Of a DNA stretch of 64,000 nucleotides, positions 55,294-63,845 are shown one piece after another (positions within the stretch are counted from its first letter, which is position 1; every line of letters begins with the position of its first letter). A program made the position numbers and the translations under genes. A model generated the notes under the pieces. It was not told the DNA's origin and ran no database searches. It saw only the letters and a list, made by a program, of their open reading frames with translations. The stretch covers positions 4,180,336 through 4,244,335 of the forward strand of contig NZ_KI421509.1 in NCBI RefSeq assembly GCF_000473225.1, written 5' to 3'. Source of the stretch: Sedimentitalea nanhaiensis DSM 24252. Lineage in GTDB: Bacteria; Pseudomonadota; Alphaproteobacteria; Rhodobacterales; Rhodobacteraceae.

Positions 55294-56949
55294 TTGCAAA
55301 GTTTGAAACACGAAAACAGGCAAACCGTCGCAAGCCTTTTTGAGAAAACGGCAGAGATGGCACCGGATCTCGTCTTTGTCGCGTGGCGCGAGACGCCAGA
55401 TGCGCCGTTTCAAGAGCAGACCTACGGCGCATTTCTCCAGGGGGTTAAAGCACTGCGCGAGCGATATGCCGCCGCCGGCTACGGTGTTGGCATGCGTGTT
55501 GCCCTCCTGATTGGAAATCGTCCCGAATTCTACACGCAATATCTGGCGCTGAATGGCCTGGGCGTTTCAATCGTTCCCCTGAATCCGCAAGCGACGGCTT
55601 CTGAGATGCGCTATGCGATTGATCACTCCGGCGTGGCCATTGTGCTGTTTCACCCTCACCTCTCCGCCCCCCTGGAGGCAGCACTCTCAGCACGCGAGCA
55701 ACCGCTGCCCCGCGTTAACATTACGGCTTTGCCCGATCGCCTACCGGTTTTCAAAGCTCCTGCCAGTCGCCAGGCCGGCACCCGCGATGACGAGGCGGCA
55801 ATTCTTTACACTTCGGGAACCACGAACAAGCCCAAGGGTTGCGTGCTGACCAACCGCTATGTGCTTGAGGCCGGTCATGCCTACGCCAATTGGGGGGGCA
55901 TGCTCTCGCTTCAATACGGCCACGAACGGTTGCTGAACCCCCTGCCCCTTTTTCACATGAACAACCTCGTCGTTACCACAACGGCCATGATCGAGGTCGC
56001 CGGATGCAACGTGATGATCGAGCGGTTTTCGCCAACCCGTTGGTGGCAGGATTGCGGACAGTCGCGCGCAACGATCATCCATTATCTCGGCGTAATGCCA
56101 GCTATGTTGCTGTCGCAACCCGTTAACTCTGCCGAAATCATACCATCCATCCGTATCGGGGTCGGTGCCGGCGTAGACCCGAAACATCACGCCGCATTTG
56201 AGGCACGGTTTGATTTTCCTCTCATCGAGCTTTGGGGCATGACCGAGACTGGCTGCGGCTTCATCGCCAGCGAAGAACCTCGCCATGTCGGGACCCGCGC
56301 CTTTGGGCGCCCCGGCGCACTGTTGCACGCGCGCGTCGTCGATGACAATTTGCGCGACGTCGCTACGGGCCAGGTCGGAGAATTGTTGGTCCAGTCGATT
56401 GGCGATGATCCACGCAAAACTTTCTTTTCCAGATACCTGAACGATCCAGACGCAACCGCAGAAGCATGGCACGGCGACTGGTTCAGAACAGGCGACGTCG
56501 TGCGTCAGGACCAGACCGGCATGCTGTATTTCGTCGACCGCAAAAAGAATATCATCCGGCGCTCGGGCGAGAACATTGCCGCGATGGAGGTCGAAGCCGC
56601 GTTGCAATCTCACCCAGACGTTTCTCAGGTCGCAGTTATTGCCGTACGCGATGAGCTGCGCGATGAAGAGGTTTTTGCCTGTGCCGTCGTCAGAGACGGC
56701 GTCGCACACGACAGCAACACGGCGCGCCGGCTGTTCGACTGGGTTATCGAGCAACTCGCATATTTCAAAGCCCCCGGATACATCTGTTTTCGTCCCGAGT
56801 TGCCCATGACTGGCACGCAGAAGCTTCAAAAGTCATTGATTTTCGCGCGAGGCGAATCCCCGGTGGCGGCAAAGGATACTTTTGATATGCGTCCTCTGAA
56901 ACGCCGATCCCGCACAGGATCCGCCCCCCAAAAAGGAACCGCGCAATGA
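55294..56949 (+). CDS. acyl-CoA synthetase (AMP-forming), ligase 1 of the carboxylase cluster
   Basis: A 551-residue ANL-family ligase resembling CaiC/FadD types. The AMP loop is ILYTSGTTNKPKG (about 170-182), the acceptor block LWGMTETGCGF, then YFVDRKKNIIRRSGENI and a terminal GTQKLQK lysine. It starts at TTG 55294, five bases after AGGAGG; no ATG fits. It would activate an imported acid to its CoA ester. Its stop overlaps the TRAP small subunit start (ATGA). Confidence 0.86.
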   Translation: MQSLKHENRQTVASLFEKTAEMAPDLVFVAWRETPDAPFQEQTYGAFLQGVKALRERYAAAGYGVGMRVALLIGNRPEFYTQYLALNGLGVSIVPLNPQATASEMRYAIDHSGVAIVLFHPHLSAPLEAALSAREQPLPRVNITALPDRLPVFKAPASRQAGTRDDEAAILYTSGTTNKPKGCVLTNRYVLEAGHAYANWGGMLSLQYGHERLLNPLPLFHMNNLVVTTTAMIEVAGCNVMIERFSPTRWWQDCGQSRATIIHYLGVMPAMLLSQPVNSAEIIPSIRIGVGAGVDPKHHAAFEARFDFPLIELWGMTETGCGFIASEEPRHVGTRAFGRPGALLHARVVDDNLRDVATGQVGELLVQSIGDDPRKTFFSRYLNDPDATAEAWHGDWFRTGDVVRQDQTGMLYFVDRKKNIIRRSGENIAAMEVEAALQSHPDVSQVAVIAVRDELRDEEVFACAVVRDGVAHDSNTARRLFDWVIEQLAYFKAPGYICFRPELPMTGTQKLQKSLIFARGESPVAAKDTFDMRPLKRRSRTGSAPQKGTAQ

Positions 56950-57449
56950 ACGCGGTTCTTTCCCTCATAGACCGGATCAGCGCCGTGGTTGGACGCACTG
57001 TGGGCTGGGTAATCGTATTTGTCATGTTTATCGCGGTTTTTGACGTTCTGGCCCGCCGCCTGTTCAACGCACCGGTCGCCTGGGCGTTTGATGTATCGGT
57101 TCAGTTGTTTGCGCTGCATTTCATGCTCGCTTCGGCCTATGCGATGCTAAACAACGAACACGTCTCCATCAACATTTTCACGAACCGCCTGTCGGTGCGT
57201 GCCCGTGCAATCGTGGACATGTTCACCATGGCCGTTCTGTTCTTTCCGTTCGTCATCGTATTGATCATCTATGGGTGGGAGTTTGCCGAACGGTCCTGGG
57301 CGGTGCGCGAAACCAGTTGGGGCATCGTCGCATTGCCTCTTTATTACATCAAAACCGTCATCCCCATAACCGGCGTTTTACTGCTGTTACAGGGCTTTGC
57401 AAGCTTTGTACGCCGCTTTCGGATCGCGCGTACGGGGGTTGAGGCATGA
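56946..57449 (+). CDS. TRAP transporter small permease
   Basis: A 167-residue DctQ-type protein with four membrane segments (about 15-37, 50-68, 92-112 and 134-153). It overlaps both neighbours by ATGA: the ligase upstream and the large permease downstream. This coupling shows that transport and CoA activation are made together. Confidence 0.88.
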   Translation: MNAVLSLIDRISAVVGRTVGWVIVFVMFIAVFDVLARRLFNAPVAWAFDVSVQLFALHFMLASAYAMLNNEHVSINIFTNRLSVRARAIVDMFTMAVLFFPFVIVLIIYGWEFAERSWAVRETSWGIVALPLYYIKTVIPITGVLLLLQGFASFVRRFRIARTGVEA

Positions 57450-58771
57450 GTGCGGAGCTTCTAACGATCCTGATGTTTTCGGGGCTGATCGTCGGACTAT
57501 TCCTGGGGCAACCGCTGGCGTTTGTGCTGGGTGGCTTGGCGGTGATCTTTTCCTATCTCGGGCCGGGGCCAAAAATTCTGGGACTGACGATCAACCGGAT
57601 TTACAGTCAGATGGACAACTACATCCTCATCGCGGTTCCGATGTTTATCCTGATGGCGCGCCTGCTGAGCGCTTCCGGCGTGACCGAAAACATGTTTCAT
57701 GCGCTGCGCCTGATGTTCGGACGGATGCAGGGTGGCCTGACGCTGGCCGTGATCGCAATTTCCGTCGTTCTCGCTGCGACGACCGGCATTATCGGAGCAT
57801 CAATGACCGTGATGGGCGTTCTCGCGCTGCCGTCGATGATGAAATACGGCTATCAAAAAGAACTGAGCTGCGGCGCTATCGCAGCGGGCGGAAGCCTGGG
57901 AATTCTGATTCCGCCGAGTATCATGCTGGTGATCCTTGGCAGCTATGCCCAGATTTCAGTCGGGCAACTGTTTGCTGCCGCCCTAATGCCGGGTTTGATG
58001 CTGGCGACGCTTTATGCGCTTTACGCCGCCATTCTGACCTTCTTCAAACCAGAATACGGCCCGCCGGTATCCGAAGAGGAATTGAGCCGGACCAACCGCA
58101 AGGAAATCACCTTTATGCTGTTGAAGATGGCTGTGCCGCCTATCGTGCTGATCCTCGGGGTTCTCGGGTCAATCTTTGCGGGTTGGGCCACAACAACCGA
58201 GGCAGCATCACTGGGCGCGTTCCTTACCCTTGTGATGGTCATTGTATACGGCAAGTTCTCGTTGAAAATGCTGCATGAAGCGGTTGCGGATACAGCACGG
58301 ACATCGGCCATGGTCCTGTTTGTCGTCGTCGGTGCGACCGCCTTTACCGGTGTGTTTATGGCAATTGGCGGGATGCGCACAGTTGCCGGGTCGCTTGAAG
58401 CGCTGGGGCTGGGTCCGTGGGGGATTTTCCTTTTGATGATGGGGCTGACATTTGTCCTCGGGATGTTCCTGGATTGGCTGGGGATCGTATTGATCTGTCT
58501 GCCGATTTTCCTGCCATTGGCGACACAGGCTGGTTTTGACCCGCTTTGGTTCGTGATGATGATGGCGATCGTCTTGCAGACATCGTTCCTGACCCCTCCA
58601 TTTGGCTATGCCCTGTTCTATCTCGAAGGCGTCGCCCCTCCGGGGGTCACGCTTGGTCATATCTATCGCGGCGTCATGCCATTTGTCGGCCTGATCGTTT
58701 TTGGAGCCGTGCTTTGCGCGATATTCCCGCAGATTATCACATGGCTGCCAACTTTTATCTTCTCGCGCTGA
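57446..58771 (+). CDS. TRAP transporter large permease
   Basis: A 441-residue DctM-family protein with about twelve membrane segments. Hallmarks include YILIAVPMFILMARLLSASG, GIIGASMTVMGVLALPSM, GSLGILIPPSIMLVILG and LGMFLDWLGIVLICLPIFLP. It forms the ion-driven channel with the small subunit. The context points to a carboxylic acid substrate used by the downstream ligases. Confidence 0.92.
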   Translation: MSAELLTILMFSGLIVGLFLGQPLAFVLGGLAVIFSYLGPGPKILGLTINRIYSQMDNYILIAVPMFILMARLLSASGVTENMFHALRLMFGRMQGGLTLAVIAISVVLAATTGIIGASMTVMGVLALPSMMKYGYQKELSCGAIAAGGSLGILIPPSIMLVILGSYAQISVGQLFAAALMPGLMLATLYALYAAILTFFKPEYGPPVSEEELSRTNRKEITFMLLKMAVPPIVLILGVLGSIFAGWATTTEAASLGAFLTLVMVIVYGKFSLKMLHEAVADTARTSAMVLFVVVGATAFTGVFMAIGGMRTVAGSLEALGLGPWGIFLLMMGLTFVLGMFLDWLGIVLICLPIFLPLATQAGFDPLWFVMMMAIVLQTSFLTPPFGYALFYLEGVAPPGVTLGHIYRGVMPFVGLIVFGAVLCAIFPQIITWLPTFIFSR

Positions 58772-58821
58772 TAGTGCGAAAGACCGACGAAGATCCGAAA
58801 AGAAATAATGGGAGTTCGGAA

Positions 58822-59934
58822 ATGAAGACCATAATTGCGAAACAGCTTGTTGCCCTGGGAATTGCTGGAACCATGACGCTTGGTGCCGAAATGGCACTCG
58901 CAAGCGATCCGGTTAATATCCAGATGACAACGACATGGCCCGAAGGCATCAACCTGATCGAGGCCGACAAGCATTTTGTCGAACTCGTCAACAAGCTGGG
59001 CGAAGACGCGATCAACATCGATTTCTTCCCTGGCAACACCATTGTGCCTTCGACTCAGGTGTTTGATGCGGTGCGTTCCGGTGCGACGCAGGCCGCGGCG
59101 GACTGGCCCGGATACTGGGCAGGTACCAACACCGCCTTCTCGCTTTTGGGATCGTTCCCGATGCTGTTTTCGGCGCAAGACTATGTGCTGTGGATCAACG
59201 AATGGGGCGGTGCCGAAATGTTCGACGCGGCTTACGGCGAGTACGGCATCAAGTACCTGCCCTACGCTGTAATCTCGACCGAATCCGGCCTGCGATCAAC
59301 AAAGCCGCTGGCGTCTCTCGACGATCTGAACGGCAAGCGTTTGCGCATGTCAGGCCGCGCACAGGGTGCTATCCTCGCCGAACTCGGTGGTGCACAGGTC
59401 ATGCTTCCCGGGTCAGAAGTCTATCAATCACTGGAACGCGGCGTCGTCGACGCAGCCGAGTTTTCCTCGCCCAGCACCGACTATGGCATGGGGTTTCAGG
59501 AAGTGACACAATACTGGATGGCACCTGGCTGGCACCAGCCCGGTTCGGTTGCCGGTGTTATGATCGCACAGGAGGTCTGGGACGGGCTGTCGGACAAGCA
59601 GCAGTTCATCCTGAAAACCGCCGCACAGGCGACCATGAACTGGTCGATCGGCTACTATGAGCGCACCTCTGCCGAGGCGACCAAAGCGTTCACCGACACG
59701 GGAGTGACCGTCTCGACCCTCAGCGCCGAGGACATGACACGGCTTCAGGAAATGTCGAATGCGAATTTGGTGAAAGAAGCTTGTGACAATCCGTTGTTTG
59801 CCAAGATCACAGTGTCGAAACTGGAATACCTGAAGGAGTACGAACAGTGGCGTGAGATGCAGGGCGAATTCGCTCAGGGCCGTAACCTATCCACGTTTCC
59901 TGACCTTGAAGCCATCCGTGCCTGTGCCGAATAA
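58822..59934 (+). CDS. TRAP transporter substrate-binding protein (TakP-like)
   Basis: A 370-residue DctP-family binding protein from ATG 58822, with a signal peptide (MKTIIAK...GAEMALAS). Blocks such as TTTWPEGINLIEADKHFVE, DWPGYWAGTN and KRLRMSGRAQG with the carboxylate-binding arginine resemble TakP, the 2-oxoacid-binding protein. It follows the permease genes, the reverse of the tau operon order. Substrate is thus likely a monocarboxylate; exact identity unknown. Confidence 0.85.
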   Translation: MKTIIAKQLVALGIAGTMTLGAEMALASDPVNIQMTTTWPEGINLIEADKHFVELVNKLGEDAINIDFFPGNTIVPSTQVFDAVRSGATQAAADWPGYWAGTNTAFSLLGSFPMLFSAQDYVLWINEWGGAEMFDAAYGEYGIKYLPYAVISTESGLRSTKPLASLDDLNGKRLRMSGRAQGAILAELGGAQVMLPGSEVYQSLERGVVDAAEFSSPSTDYGMGFQEVTQYWMAPGWHQPGSVAGVMIAQEVWDGLSDKQQFILKTAAQATMNWSIGYYERTSAEATKAFTDTGVTVSTLSAEDMTRLQEMSNANLVKEACDNPLFAKITVSKLEYLKEYEQWREMQGEFAQGRNLSTFPDLEAIRACAE

Positions 59935-60007
59935 GCGCTGAAAACCAAATCAACAACACGGCTCATCCCGGCAGGTGGGCCGTGTCGCCAACAGAGGATC
60001 GAGGATC

Positions 60008-61567
60008 ATGACTGCACCCAGCATTCCGGGCATATCTCCACAGCTTGCGCTTCAATCAGCAGGCCTGACCATTGGGGCGCTATTTGATATTTCCGTCCGA
60101 CAGTCGCCCCGGCGCATTGCGCTTGAGGATGCAGCCGGCCAAATGACTTATCACGAGTTGGACATCCGCAGCAATCGTCTTGCCAATCACCTCCTGTCGC
60201 GCGGGGTCCAACGCGGCGACCGTATCGCTATCTTGTCCGAAAACCGTCGTGAATACATCGAGATCCTGATCGCCACGGCCAAGATTGGCGTGATCGCCGC
60301 CTGCCAGAACTGGCGCCTGTCCGAAGGCGAGCTGCGCCATTGCCTTGAGTTGGTTACGCCTAAACTGATTTTCACCTCGCCCCGCAACCACGACCTTGGC
60401 GCGAAACACGCCGATATTTGCCCGTTGCAGGAATTTGGTCCCAATTACGAAACCGCGATATCTGCTGAGTCTGAAATTCGCCCGCCCGACCCGTGCCACC
60501 CCGAAGACGGTGTTGTCATTCTTTATACTAGTGGAACCACCGGCCTTCCCAAGGGCGCCCTTATCAGCCACCGCGCCGAAATCGCGCGCACCATGGGGCA
60601 AATGATCGACCTGCCGGTAACCCCCGAAGATGCCTTTGTCGCTTGGGCGCCCCTGTTTCACATGGTTTCGACCGACACCGTGTTTTCGACGCTGATGCAG
60701 GGCGGCACCGTGATTGTCACGGATGGCTTCAACCCCACCGAACTCGCCGAGATCGTAACGTCCAAACAACTGGGCCGCCTGACCCTGATGCCCGGGATGA
60801 TCGAGCCGTTTCTATCCGCGATGAAGGTTCTGGACCGCCCCGTCATAGGAGTGAAATGGGCCGGTGTCATGGCGGATCTGGTCCCGCCCAAACAAATTTC
60901 CGAAGTCACAACCCTGCTGGATGCGCCCTATCTGAACAGTTTCGGATCAACAGAAACCGGGCTCGCACCGGCATCGGGCGGCTTGATCCCGGTCGGCGAA
61001 GTCCCACAATCACTGGACAAGCAACAAAGCTCGCTCTGCCAGATCAGGCTGGTCGATCCCGACGACAATGAGGTTCCGGATGGTGAACCCGGTGAACTGG
61101 TGATCCGCAGCCCGGCATTGTTCAGCGGCTATTGGAATAACGAACAGGCCAATACAAAAGATTTCCGGGGCGGCTGGTTCCACATGGGCGATGTATTCAT
61201 CCGCAACCCCGATCACACGCTCTCCTTTGTCGATCGGCGTAAATACCTGATCAAATCCGGCGGTGAAAACATCTATCCCGCCGAAGTAGAGCGCGTTTTG
61301 CTGTCGAATCCACGTGTGGCAGATGCCGTGGTGATCCGCAAACCCGATGCGCAATGGGGCGAAGTGCCCGTCGCCTATATTGTCCGCAAAGATCACTCGT
61401 TGTCGGAAGACGATCTGTTAGCGCAATGTGCGGGCCGAATTGCAAAATACAAATGGCCCAAAGAGTTCCGCTTTGTCTCTGATGATGAACTGCCCCGCAG
61501 CACCACAGGAAAGATCATTCGCCATGAGCTCGAAAGCCGTATGCTCAAAGAGCAATCAGCAGAATAA
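60008..61567 (+). CDS. acyl-CoA synthetase (AMP-forming), ligase 2 of the carboxylase cluster
   Basis: A 519-residue ANL ligase from ATG 60008 (GAGGATC before it). The AMP loop is ILYTSGTTGLPKG (about 175-187), followed by FGSTETGLAP, YLIKSGGENIYPAEVE and the terminal lysine in RSTTGKIIRHEL. It differs clearly from ligase 1, so the cluster may activate two acids or one acid at two stages. The next gene starts 17 bp later. Confidence 0.88.
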   Translation: MTAPSIPGISPQLALQSAGLTIGALFDISVRQSPRRIALEDAAGQMTYHELDIRSNRLANHLLSRGVQRGDRIAILSENRREYIEILIATAKIGVIAACQNWRLSEGELRHCLELVTPKLIFTSPRNHDLGAKHADICPLQEFGPNYETAISAESEIRPPDPCHPEDGVVILYTSGTTGLPKGALISHRAEIARTMGQMIDLPVTPEDAFVAWAPLFHMVSTDTVFSTLMQGGTVIVTDGFNPTELAEIVTSKQLGRLTLMPGMIEPFLSAMKVLDRPVIGVKWAGVMADLVPPKQISEVTTLLDAPYLNSFGSTETGLAPASGGLIPVGEVPQSLDKQQSSLCQIRLVDPDDNEVPDGEPGELVIRSPALFSGYWNNEQANTKDFRGGWFHMGDVFIRNPDHTLSFVDRRKYLIKSGGENIYPAEVERVLLSNPRVADAVVIRKPDAQWGEVPVAYIVRKDHSLSEDDLLAQCAGRIAKYKWPKEFRFVSDDELPRSTTGKIIRHELESRMLKEQSAE

Positions 61568-61584
61568 TTTGAGGAAACTGCATC

Positions 61585-62391
61585 ATGTCGAAAGTTCTTT
61601 ATCAACTCGATGACAATATCGCCCGCATCACGCTGAACCGGCCTGAAGTTCACAACGCGCTGGACCCAGAAACGCTCTGTTTGCTGGGAGATTTTTTCAC
61701 CGAGATCAGCAAGAATGACGGCGTGGATGTAGTGATCGTTACAGGCACCGGTAAAAAATCTTTTAGCTCCGGCGGCGATCTCGGAACATTTATTCCTTTG
61801 ATGAGCGGAGCTAGAAAACCCGAAAACGAATGGGAATTGCGTTGGCAAAATGAGCCCGGTATTTTTGATCGTGCCATCCTGCGGAATTTCGATGTCGGCA
61901 AACCCGTCATTGCCGCTATCAACGGCTCGGCAATTGCAGGCGGGATGGAGTTTGTGCAAGGAACCGATTTGCGCATCGCTTCCGAAACCGCAAAATTCGG
62001 GGTTCAGGAAGTGAAATGGGGATTGTTCCCAGCCGGGGGGTCATCGGTTCGCCTGCCCCAACAAATGACGATGCCGCGTGCGATGGAGCTATTATTGACA
62101 GGCGAATTGATCGATTCGAAAACGGCACTTGAATGGGGGTTCTTGAACCGTGTGGTTCGCTCCGATCGGGTCCTCGACACAGCCTATGAAATGGCGGGAC
62201 GCATCGCCCGCAACGGTCCAATCGCGGTAAAGGCAGTGCGGGAGTCGGCCTACGCCTGTGTCGGCCTGGAACAACGCGACGCCCTTATCAGAGAATATGA
62301 AATTGCACAGCGGGTATTTAGTTCCGAGGATGCGCGCGAAGGGCCAATGAGCTTTATGGAAAAACGCCCACCCGTGTTTCGCAACAGATAG
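61585..62391 (+). CDS. enoyl-CoA hydratase/isomerase family protein 1
   Basis: A 268-residue crotonase-fold enzyme. The oxyanion-hole segments are SSGGDLGTF and NGSAIAGGMEF. Both Glu residues of classical hydratases appear to be kept: VQEVKWGL and RAMELLLTG. The sequence WGLFPAGGSSVRLP resembles true enoyl-CoA hydratases. It would hydrate the double bond of an enoyl-CoA in the pathway. Confidence 0.86.
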   Translation: MSKVLYQLDDNIARITLNRPEVHNALDPETLCLLGDFFTEISKNDGVDVVIVTGTGKKSFSSGGDLGTFIPLMSGARKPENEWELRWQNEPGIFDRAILRNFDVGKPVIAAINGSAIAGGMEFVQGTDLRIASETAKFGVQEVKWGLFPAGGSSVRLPQQMTMPRAMELLLTGELIDSKTALEWGFLNRVVRSDRVLDTAYEMAGRIARNGPIAVKAVRESAYACVGLEQRDALIREYEIAQRVFSSEDAREGPMSFMEKRPPVFRNR

Positions 62392-62625
62392 GTAAATAGT
62401 GCGCCAAAAACGCCGTAGAACTTGCGATTGGTGAAACTTCTGGTTTCGCATCCAATATGAAGCGCTGATGCGCTGCCTAAAAGACAGGCGGACCAAGATA
62501 AGGGACGAAAATATTGGCTTGTCAGAAAATGTCATCTGATACGGCGCACCGTTCGAACTGATTTTAATCCTTACCAGCCAACCTGACCCAGCGGCCAATA
62601 CGGTTTATCGCCAAAGGAAATTCGC
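62392..62625. other. gap between the two hydratase genes
   Basis: A 234-bp gap without a gene. No terminator was convincing; the second hydratase may have its own promoter here. AAAGGAAATTCGC precedes its ATG. Confidence 0.4.
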
Positions 62626-63426
62626 ATGTCAAAAACGCCCCCCCTGGAAATCGTTAGAGACGCGGGCTGGCTCACCATTTGGTTGAACCGCCCCGAAACG
62701 CGCAACGCATTGTCCCGTGAAATGAGCGCAGCCTTGATGGATACTCTACAAGAGATAGCCGCGGATCGAAGCATTCGCGGTGTCACGCTGCGGGGCAAAG
62801 GTAACACGTTTTGTGCAGGCGGCGATCTCAAGAGTTTCAAGGCTATCGGAAACGGCGATCAGACCGTCGAAGAGGTCACCACTATGAGCCGCGAAGCAGG
62901 CGAGCTGTTTATGGCGGTGAGTACCCTACCACAGATTGTTGTCGTTCTGATCGAAGGCGCGGCAATGGCAGGCGGCTTAGGGTTGGCATGCGCTGCCGAT
63001 ATCGTTGCGAGCACCAGATCTGCCAAATTCGCGCTGACGGAAACCATGATCGGGATCCCACCAGCGCAGATCGCCCCTTATGTTGTGCGTCGTGTCGGGG
63101 CCACGTTGGCGCGGCGGATCATGCTGACCGGGATGCGGTTCCAAGGCCATCAGGCACTGGAGTTTGGTCTTCTCGATCATGTATGCGACGACACTGCCGG
63201 GCTTTTGGCGTTCGAAAGTGAAATTCGTGGGGGGGTCATGCGCTGCGCACCCGGTGCAAATGCCGCAACAAAGGAGGTGCTGCATGCGGTTGAACATATG
63301 GCACCCGACGCGCTCATAGATTTTGCGGCAGAACGGTTCACCACATCACTTCTGGGAACGGAAGGGCGTGAGGGTATTGCGTCCTTTCTTGAAAAACGTG
63401 AACCCTCCTGGGCCCAAGGTCACTGA
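62626..63426 (+). CDS. enoyl-CoA hydratase family protein 2, LiuC/AtuE (glutaconyl-CoA hydratase)-like
   Basis: A 266-residue crotonase-fold enzyme with oxyanion segments CAGGDLKSF and EGAAMAGGLGLAC. The first catalytic Glu is kept (ALTETMIGI). The following stretch IPPAQIAPYVVRRVG replaces the usual PGAGGTQRLP, and Arg-Arg stands at the second Glu site (LARRIMLTG). This pattern is known from methylglutaconyl- and isohexenylglutaconyl-CoA hydratases (LiuC, AtuE). These act right after biotin-dependent carboxylases such as the one encoded upstream. Confidence 0.82.
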   Translation: MSKTPPLEIVRDAGWLTIWLNRPETRNALSREMSAALMDTLQEIAADRSIRGVTLRGKGNTFCAGGDLKSFKAIGNGDQTVEEVTTMSREAGELFMAVSTLPQIVVVLIEGAAMAGGLGLACAADIVASTRSAKFALTETMIGIPPAQIAPYVVRRVGATLARRIMLTGMRFQGHQALEFGLLDHVCDDTAGLLAFESEIRGGVMRCAPGANAATKEVLHAVEHMAPDALIDFAAERFTTSLLGTEGREGIASFLEKREPSWAQGH

Positions 63427-63577
63427 TCGCTCGTAAGCGACGGACGCCCACAGGCGCGTGGAAACCACGTGGAAACTAAAAGAAGTCTTCGACCGCGGCG
63501 GATCGGGCGTTGCCACCGGGGGCGGGCGCCGGATCTTCGGCGGGAAACACGCCTGTATCCACCGGCACTGGGACCGC

Positions 63578-63700
63578 TTGCAGAACTTTTTCCGTGATGG
63601 CCGCATCGAAATTGCCTCCAATGCCGTGGAAGGTCTGATCCGCCCGTTTGCCCTGACAAGAAAGAATGCCCTCTTCGCCAGCCACGATAAAGGCGCGCGA
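63578..63700 (+). pseudogene. IS66-family transposase C-terminal remnant
   Basis: About 40 codons reading LQNFFRDGRIEIASNAVEG then IRPFALTRKNALFASHDKGA, the conserved end of IS66 TnpC transposases. Everything before and after is lost. It closes the gene block on the right; the surrounding 63427-63845 holds no other recognisable gene. Confidence 0.75.
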
Positions 63701-63845
63701 AACAAGTGGCGGGGGGGGCCGGACTGTCCAGACCCGCAATCGCATCGTCAACCAACGCGGGGAATCTGTCATCACCCATACGCCAGTACGCCTGATGGCA
63801 GGGGGTGTGAGACCTGACACATCAACGGCCCACCCGCCCCCTGCC

